A model generated the notes under the pieces. The model worked only from the letters and a program-made list of their open reading frames with translations, did not search any database and had not been told where the DNA came from. A program made the position numbers and the translations under genes. This document shows positions 58,578-64,000 of a DNA stretch of 64,000 nucleotides, piece after piece. Origin of the DNA: Nocardia cyriacigeorgica (GTDB lineage Bacteria > Actinomycetota > Actinomycetes > Mycobacteriales > Mycobacteriaceae). Each line of letters begins with the position of its first letter. Positions within the stretch are counted from its first letter, which is position 1. The DNA is taken from NCBI RefSeq assembly GCF_029868385.1, contig NZ_JARWNX010000054.1, positions 124,001 to 188,000 of the forward strand. The letters run 5' to 3'.

Positions 58578-60581
58578 GTGACCGGCCGCATCGCAATCGA
58601 TGACACTGCCCCGTTCATCCCCGGAGGCCGACCGGCCAAGGCCGTCGTGGGCGAGGTGTTCCCGGTACGCGCGGTGGTGTGGAGCGAGGGCCACGCAGCG
58701 GTCGCCGCCACGCTGGCGGTCCGCGGACCCGGGTCCACGCGGGCCGTACGCATCCCGATGACGCCCGATTACGAACCCGACGTCTTCAACGCCACCTTCA
58801 CCCCGAACACGCCGGGCACCTGGACCTTCCGCATCGAAGGCTGGCGCGATCCGATCGCCACCTGGCGGGCCGCGGTGGAGGCGAAACTCTCGGTCGGCCA
58901 GAGCGCCGCCGATCTGGCCAACGATCTGGAACTCGGCGCCGCCCTCTTCGATCGCGCCGCCCAGGCCGTGCCGAAGAAACAGTTCGAGCGGCTGCGCGCC
59001 GTGGCGGCCGCGCTGCGCAGCGACGACCAACTGCCTGCCAGGGTGGCCCCCGCGTTCACCGATGACGTCGCCGACATCCTGCGCGCCACCCCGCTGCGCG
59101 ATCTGGTGACCCGCGGACCACAGCACACCGTGCTCGTCGAACGTCAGCGCGCGCTCTACGGCGCGTGGTACGAATTCTTCCCCCGCTCCACCGGCGGCCG
59201 CGACGCCGAAGGCAACCCGATCCACGGCACTTTCGCCACCGCCGCCAAAGATCTACCCCGGATCGCGGCGATGGGATTCGATGTCGTGTATCTGCCGCCG
59301 ATCCATCCGATCGGCGCGGTGAACCGCAAGGGCCCCAACAATGCACTCACCGCCGAACCCGGCGATGTGGGCTCACCGTGGGCCATCGGCTCGGCCGAGG
59401 GCGGCCACGACGCCATCCATCCCGAACTGGGCACCACAGCGGATTTCGCCGATTTCGTCGCGGCCGCCGACCGGCTCGGCCTCGAAGTCGCCCTGGATCT
59501 CGCCCTGCAATGCGCACCGGATCATCCGTGGGTCGCCGCGCACCCCGAGTGGTTCACCACCCTGCCCGACGGCACCATCGCCTATGCGGAGAATCCGCCG
59601 AAGAAATACCAGGACATCTACCCCGTCGATTTCGACAACGACCCCGACGGCCTCTACGCCGAGGTGCTGCGCGTGGTCCGGCACTGGATCGATCTCGGCG
59701 TGAAGATCTTCCGCGTCGACAATCCGCACACCAAACCCGCCGACTTCTGGGAATGGTTGATCGCCACGGTGCGACGCACCGACCCCGACGTCGTCTTCCT
59801 CTCCGAAGCCTTCACCCGGCCCGCCCGGCTGTACGGGCTGGCGCGCCGCGGGTTCAGCCAGTCCTACACCTACTTCACCTGGCGCGTCAGCAAATGGGAA
59901 CTCACCGAATTCGGCCGTGAACTCGCCGCCAAAGCCGATGAGGCCCGCCCCAACCTCTTCGTCAACACCCCCGACATCCTGCACGAGAGCCTGCAACACG
60001 GTGGGCCGGGCATGTTCGCGATCCGCGCCGCCCTCGCCGCCACCCTCGCACCCACCTGGGGCGTGTACTCCGGGTTCGAACTGTTCGAGCATCAGGCCGT
60101 GCGGCCCGGCAGCGAGGAATACCTGGATTCGGAGAAGTACGAACTGCGCCCACGCCCGTTCGCCGAGGCGCTGGCCCGCGGTGAATCCCTGGAACCCTGG
60201 CTGACCAGGCTCAACGACATTCGGCGCAACCATCCCGCGCTGCGCCAACTGCGCTGCCTGCACTTCCACCACATCGACAACGACGCCATGCTGGCCTATT
60301 CGAAATTCGATCCGGTCACCGGCGACGCCGTGCTCGTGGTGGTGAACCTCAACCCGTTCGCCGCCGAACAAGGCATGCTCTCGCTGGACCTGCCCGCTAT
60401 CGGGCGGGAATGGCACGACCATCCCGTCGTCTACGACGAGATCAGCGGCGAGGAATACCACTGGGCGCAGACCAACTACGTGCGCCTCGACCCGACCAAG
60501 GCCGTCGCGCACATCCTCGCGCTACCGCCCGTCCCCCAAACCGTCCGCACCGCACTGGCCTTCCGCAGGAACTTCGGATGA
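58578..60581 (+). CDS. glgE: Alpha-1,4-glucan:maltose-1-phosphate maltosyltransferase GlgE
   Basis: 667 aa from GTG 58578. N-terminal beta-sandwich with PAKAVVGEVFPVRAVVW, inserted helical domain, then GH13-type barrel: GAWYEFFPRSTGG, VVYLPPIHPIG, catalytic Asp about 380 in FRVDNPHTKP, acid/base Glu about 409 in FLSEAFTRP. It extends glucan using maltose-1-phosphate, a route essential in Mtb through toxic intermediate build-up. glgB follows after 13 bases. Confidence 0.97.
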   Translation: MTGRIAIDDTAPFIPGGRPAKAVVGEVFPVRAVVWSEGHAAVAATLAVRGPGSTRAVRIPMTPDYEPDVFNATFTPNTPGTWTFRIEGWRDPIATWRAAVEAKLSVGQSAADLANDLELGAALFDRAAQAVPKKQFERLRAVAAALRSDDQLPARVAPAFTDDVADILRATPLRDLVTRGPQHTVLVERQRALYGAWYEFFPRSTGGRDAEGNPIHGTFATAAKDLPRIAAMGFDVVYLPPIHPIGAVNRKGPNNALTAEPGDVGSPWAIGSAEGGHDAIHPELGTTADFADFVAAADRLGLEVALDLALQCAPDHPWVAAHPEWFTTLPDGTIAYAENPPKKYQDIYPVDFDNDPDGLYAEVLRVVRHWIDLGVKIFRVDNPHTKPADFWEWLIATVRRTDPDVVFLSEAFTRPARLYGLARRGFSQSYTYFTWRVSKWELTEFGRELAAKADEARPNLFVNTPDILHESLQHGGPGMFAIRAALAATLAPTWGVYSGFELFEHQAVRPGSEEYLDSEKYELRPRPFAEALARGESLEPWLTRLNDIRRNHPALRQLRCLHFHHIDNDAMLAYSKFDPVTGDAVLVVVNLNPFAAEQGMLSLDLPAIGREWHDHPVVYDEISGEEYHWAQTNYVRLDPTKAVAHILALPPVPQTVRTALAFRRNFG

Positions 60582-60594
60582 GCAGGGTCCGGCG

Positions 60595-62751
60595 GTGAAG
60601 CGCCGCGATCTGATGTTGCTCGCGGCGGGCACCCACCCCGATCCGCACACCGTCCTCGGCGCCCATCCGCATCCGGACGGCACCGTGGTCCGGGTGCTGC
60701 GCCCGCACGCCGATACGGTGACGGCCAGGGTCGGCGCCGACGAGCACCGGCTCGACTCACTCGGACACGGCGTCTTCGCCGGTGTGCTGCCCTATCCGGA
60801 GCTGATGGACTATCGCATCGTCACCACCTACCCCGGTGGACAGACGGTCACCGGCGCCGACGGCTACCGGTTCCTGCCCACCCTTGGCGAACTCGACCTG
60901 CATCTCATCGGTGAAGGCAACCATCAGCGGTTGTGGGAGGTACTCGGCGCGCATCCACGCCGCTACCGGACCCTCGACGGCGAGGTGACCGGCACATCGT
61001 TCGCGGTCTGGGCGCCGAATGCGCGCGGGGTCGCCGTGATGGGCGATTTCGACGGCTGGAGCGGTGCGGGCACACCCATGCGATCGCTGGGCGGCTCCGG
61101 TATCTGGGAGGTGTTCGTCCCCGGTATCGGGCCAGGCACCCGATACAAATACCGCGTGCACGGCGCCGACGGCCGCACCGTCGATCACGCCGACCCGCTC
61201 GCCTTCGCCACCGAGGTCCCACCGGCCACGGCCTCGGTGATCACCGAATCGCGGCATATGTGGACCGATGACCGCTGGCTCACCGCCCGCGCCGCCACCG
61301 AACCCACCCGCGCACCGCTGAGCGTCTACGAGGTGCACCTCGGCTCCTGGCGACCGGGTCTCGGTTACCGCGAGCTGGCCGAACAGCTCGCCGATTATGT
61401 ATGCGAGGCCGGATTCACCCATATCGAACTGCTGCCCGTCGCCGAACACCCCTTCGGCGGCTCCTGGGGTTACCAGGTCACCTCCTACTACGCCCCGACC
61501 GCCCGATTCGGCAGCCCCGACGATTTCCGCGCCTTCGTCGACCATCTGCACGGTCGCGGCATCGGTGTCCTGCTCGACTGGGTGCCCGCACATTTCCCGC
61601 GCGACGAATGGGCCCTGGCCCGTTTCGACGGCACCCCGCTCTACGAACACCCCGACCCGCGGCGCGGCGAACAACCCGACTGGGGTACCTACGTCTTCGA
61701 CTTCGGCCGCAACGAGGTGCGCAACTTCCTGATCGCCAATGCCCGCTACTGGATCGAGGAATTCCATATCGACGGTCTGCGCGTGGACGCCGTCGCCTCG
61801 ATGCTCTACCTCGACTATTCCCGCCGCGACGGCGAATGGGAACCGAACGTGCACGGCGGCCGGGAAAACCTCGAAGCCGTCGACTTCCTGACCGAACTCA
61901 ACGACCGCATCCACAGCGAACATCCCGGCGTCCTCACCATCGCCGAGGAGTCCACCACCTGGCCCGGCGTCACCCGCGCCACCGAAGTCGGCGGCCTCGG
62001 CTTCTCCATGAAATGGAATATGGGCTGGATGCACGACACCCTCGGATATCTGCGCCGCGATCCGATCCACCGCTCCTGGCACCACAACGAGATCACCTTC
62101 TCGCTGATGTACGCCTGGAGTGAGAACTATGTGCTGCCCATCAGCCACGACGAGGTGGTGCACGGCAAGGGCACGCTGTGGACCAGGATGCCCGGCGACG
62201 ATTACGCCAAGGCGAGCGGCGTCCGTGCCCTGCTCGCCTATATGTGGGCGCATCCGGGCAAACAACTGCTGTTCATGGGCCAGGAATTCGGGCAGTTCCG
62301 CGAATGGTCGCATGACCGTGGCCTGGACTGGCACGAACTCGACAACCCGCTGCACAAGGGCGTGCAGACCGTCGTGCGCGACCTCAACACCGTCTACCGG
62401 GCGCACCCGGCGCTGTGGACCCAGGACACCACCCCCGGCGGGCACTCCTGGATCGAAGCCGACGACCGCGAACACAATGTGCTGGCTTTTCTGCGCTACG
62501 GCACCGACGGCTCCGTCATCGCCTGCGTCTACAACTTCTCGGGATCGGCGCACGACAAATACCGGATCGGACTGCCAACGGCGGGACGCTGGACCGATAT
62601 CCTCAACACCGATGCCGTCGAATACGGCGGGTCCGGGATGGGAAACCTGGGTGCGGTCATGGCCGATGCGGCACCGTGGCACGGTAGGCCCGCTTCCGCG
62701 GTACTGAGTCTGGCCCCGTCCAGCGCTGTCTGGCTGACCGTTGGCCAGTAG
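60595..62751 (+). CDS. glgB: 1,4-alpha-glucan branching enzyme GlgB
   Basis: 718 aa from GTG 60595. Two N-terminal carbohydrate-binding/early-set domains (HTVLGAHPHPDG, SFAVWAPNARGVAVMGDFDGW), then the GH13 barrel: GGSWGYQVTSYYAPTARFG, nucleophile Asp about 398 in IDGLRVDAVASML, acid/base Glu about 450 in TIAEESTTWP, and PISHDEVVHGKGTL. It makes the alpha-1,6 branches in glycogen. Operon with glgE as in Mtb. Confidence 0.97.
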   Translation: MKRRDLMLLAAGTHPDPHTVLGAHPHPDGTVVRVLRPHADTVTARVGADEHRLDSLGHGVFAGVLPYPELMDYRIVTTYPGGQTVTGADGYRFLPTLGELDLHLIGEGNHQRLWEVLGAHPRRYRTLDGEVTGTSFAVWAPNARGVAVMGDFDGWSGAGTPMRSLGGSGIWEVFVPGIGPGTRYKYRVHGADGRTVDHADPLAFATEVPPATASVITESRHMWTDDRWLTARAATEPTRAPLSVYEVHLGSWRPGLGYRELAEQLADYVCEAGFTHIELLPVAEHPFGGSWGYQVTSYYAPTARFGSPDDFRAFVDHLHGRGIGVLLDWVPAHFPRDEWALARFDGTPLYEHPDPRRGEQPDWGTYVFDFGRNEVRNFLIANARYWIEEFHIDGLRVDAVASMLYLDYSRRDGEWEPNVHGGRENLEAVDFLTELNDRIHSEHPGVLTIAEESTTWPGVTRATEVGGLGFSMKWNMGWMHDTLGYLRRDPIHRSWHHNEITFSLMYAWSENYVLPISHDEVVHGKGTLWTRMPGDDYAKASGVRALLAYMWAHPGKQLLFMGQEFGQFREWSHDRGLDWHELDNPLHKGVQTVVRDLNTVYRAHPALWTQDTTPGGHSWIEADDREHNVLAFLRYGTDGSVIACVYNFSGSAHDKYRIGLPTAGRWTDILNTDAVEYGGSGMGNLGAVMADAAPWHGRPASAVLSLAPSSAVWLTVGQ

Positions 62752-62865
62752 TCATCCAGTTCCCTGCACTACTCCGGCTACGTCGTGACCAGTCCGGGAT
62801 GACAACCGCCTGAAACAGTGGCCGGAACACCTCCGTTTTCGAGCGAAGCGAGACCGAGCCCCACA

Positions 62866-62956
62866 GTTCGCGGCCCGTCTCGCGTCTCCGCTGCCGCGGC
62901 GCAAGCCGGAGGCAAGCAGCGGCAGCGGAGACGCGAGACCCCAAGGGGCCGCGAAC
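62866..62956. repeat. Long imperfect palindrome, REP-like or bidirectional terminator
   Basis: Outer arms GTTCGCGGCCC (62866-62876) and GGGCCGCGAAC (62946-62956), inner 21-bp perfect arms at 62877-62897 and 62919-62939, a 6-base bulge (62940-62945) and a 21-base loop. In total 32 bp pair. It lies between the convergent glgB and thioredoxin-like genes. Confidence 0.7.
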
Positions 62957-62958
62957 AC

Positions 62959-62977
62959 GCGGCGCCGCAGGCGCCGC
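62959..62977 (-). terminator. Second hairpin after the thioredoxin-like gene
   Basis: GCGGCGCC (62959-62966) and GGCGCCGC (62970-62977) pair with a gca loop, three bases from the stop at 62981. Confidence 0.55.
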
Positions 62978-62980
62978 AAA

Positions 62981-63877
62981 TCAATACAGCGCGGCGGCCA
63001 GCTTGCGGCGCGCGGCCACCACGAACGGTTCGGCCTGATCGAACAGCTCGAACAGTTCCAGCAGCCGGGTGCGGACCTTGGTGCGGTCATCGCCCGCGGT
63101 GCGCTTGACCACGCCGATCAACCGGTCGAACGCGGCCTCGGGACGCTGGTGGAACAGCTCGATATCGGCGGCGTCGAGCTGGGCGTCCACATTGCCGGGA
63201 TCGGCGTCGGCGGTGGCGATCGCCGAATCGGGCAGCTGCTGGGCGCGGCCGAGGAAGCGGACCTGCCGCACAGCGGCCTTGGCCTCGACATTGTTCGGCT
63301 CGGCTTCCAGGATCGACTCATAAGCCGATTCCGCACCGGCCAGATCACCCTGCTCGAGCAGGGCCTCGGCCATGGTGAACCGCGGATCCTCCGCAGGCTG
63401 CTGTTCCGGCGCGCCTTCGCCGCCTTCGAGCTTGCCCGCGACCGCGTCGACCACGGCCCCGAGCCACTGCCGCACTTGCGGCTCCGGCTGCACGCCCTGG
63501 AAGTCGGCCAGCGGCTGACCACCGGCGACGGCGATCACCGTCGGAATGCCCTGCACCCCGAAGGCCTGCGCAATGCGCATATTGCTCTCGGCCTCGACGG
63601 TCGCCAGATCCCAGCTGCCATCGCCTTCACCGGCCAGCCGCTCCAGCAGCTGTACCAGTTCGACGCTGCCTGGGCTGCGCTGCGAGTACAGCGCCACCAC
63701 CACGGGCACCTGGGTCGAACGCCGAAGCACCTTGGTTTCGAAGTCGGCCTCGGTCACCGTGTATCCGCCTTCGGGCGCCGCACCGGCGGGCGGCTGCTTC
63801 AGGCTGGACAGATCCACCGCGCCGGACATGGCGGCGGCTACGGCTGGCGAAGGACGACGAGCGGCTGGTCGAGTCAC
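62981..63877 (-). CDS. Thioredoxin-fold/TPR co-chaperone (YbbN/CnoX-like, Rv1324-like)
   Basis: 298 aa from GTG 63877. Thioredoxin-like domain about 38-150 (VTEADFETKVLRRSTQVPVVVALYS, FGVQGIPTVIAVAGGQPL). The active site reads SQRSPGS, with no Cys in the whole protein, so it is redox-inactive. A TPR-like C-terminal half (EALLEQGDLAGAESAYESILEAEPNN, ADIELFHQRPEAAFDRLIGVV) follows. Relatives bind unfolded proteins with GroEL/DnaK. It keeps the Mtb position after glgB. Confidence 0.92.
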   Translation of the reverse strand: MTRPAARRPSPAVAAAMSGAVDLSSLKQPPAGAAPEGGYTVTEADFETKVLRRSTQVPVVVALYSQRSPGSVELVQLLERLAGEGDGSWDLATVEAESNMRIAQAFGVQGIPTVIAVAGGQPLADFQGVQPEPQVRQWLGAVVDAVAGKLEGGEGAPEQQPAEDPRFTMAEALLEQGDLAGAESAYESILEAEPNNVEAKAAVRQVRFLGRAQQLPDSAIATADADPGNVDAQLDAADIELFHQRPEAAFDRLIGVVKRTAGDDRTKVRTRLLELFELFDQAEPFVVAARRKLAAALY

Positions 63878-63890
63878 GGCATCCAGTTTG

Positions 63891-64000
63891 TCACGAAGAC
63901 ACGCGTGCGGGGGCCGGGGCTTGGCTCGCGGCGACCGGCTGCTCCAGCTTGCCGGTACGCACCGCCCAGATTTCGAAGATCACCGTGCAGAACGGCGGAA
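63891..64000 (-). CDS. C-terminal fragment of an unidentified protein
   Basis: The last 35 codons of a minus-strand gene run in from the right edge and stop at 63891. The visible end reads PPFCTVIFEIWAVRTGKLEQ and then an Ala/Pro-rich tail. It contains a short hydrophobic stretch that could be the end of a membrane helix. No family is recognisable from so little, and it does not resemble the thiolase expected here from Mtb. Confidence 0.5.
   Translation of the reverse strand, partial: PPFCTVIFEIWAVRTGKLEQPVAASQAPAPARVSS

Overview
The window reads as a chromosome segment of a high-GC mycolic-acid actinomycete, most likely Nocardia or a close relative (Rhodococcus, Gordonia). The grounds are an mce operon, a type VII (ESX) EspG-type chaperone with a partner, DUF3558 and DUF3817 proteins, the CysO-CysM-Mec cysteine route, GlgE glucan metabolism, and many GTG starts with leaderless-type promoters. 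The genus is an inference from gene content. No rRNA, tRNA, CRISPR array, insertion sequence or phage was seen.

Layout. 1-7765 (minus strand): an mce operon, yrbEA-yrbEB-mceA-B-C-D-E-F, running off the left edge inside mceF, with nearly every junction overlapping. 7766-8284 is non-coding. 8285-14560: a low-complexity membrane protein, a PhoU protein, a divergent LysR/TDT-transporter pair, a structured AT-rich gap, and a secreted HNH nuclease with a small downstream gene. 14618-26539 is a block of regulator/target pairs: FAD monooxygenase with PadR; MFS pump with TetR, divergent from a small gene and a group-2 sigma factor; LysG/LysE; an atypical P450 with a kinase-like protein; a four-helix membrane protein with MerR. 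Several regulator gaps hold clear palindromes.

26685-36689 is accessory in character: a DUF3558 lipoprotein, two WXG/PPE-like proteins and EspG in one run; tandem SapA-like secreted proteins; an XRE-DUF5753 regulator with two DUF397 partners; an SDR; a quinone-reductase-like enzyme divergent from a DJ-1/AraC regulator; and a basic secreted protein.

36712-64000 is a housekeeping core. From memory it matches the Mycobacterium tuberculosis Rv1324-Rv1343c neighbourhood: DUF3817, LprD-like, rdgB, rph, Rv1339-like phosphodiesterase, rhomboid, cysM, cysO, mec, P1 peptidase, DUF2017, clpS, pncB, dinG, glgP, glgE, glgB and a thioredoxin-like protein. Differences are the absence of murI from its slot (between 39980 and 40262), pncA beside pncB, a Rid/Ser-Thr kinase/DoxX/NCS2 block between dinG and glgP, and a VOC/TetR pair between glgP and glgE.

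How they work together. CysO carries sulfur as a C-terminal thiocarboxylate, CysM uses it to build cysteine, and Mec releases the cysteine. PncA and PncB return nicotinamide to NAD. GlgE extends alpha-glucan from maltose-1-phosphate, GlgB branches it, and GlgP degrades it. The Mce and YrbE proteins form a lipid importer whose ATPase is presumably encoded elsewhere.

No single unambiguous new system was proven. The best candidates are the EspG cluster outside an ESX locus, the TetR-controlled divergent pump/sigma locus, the HNH nuclease operon with non-canonical junctions, and the ExxR-less P450/kinase pair.
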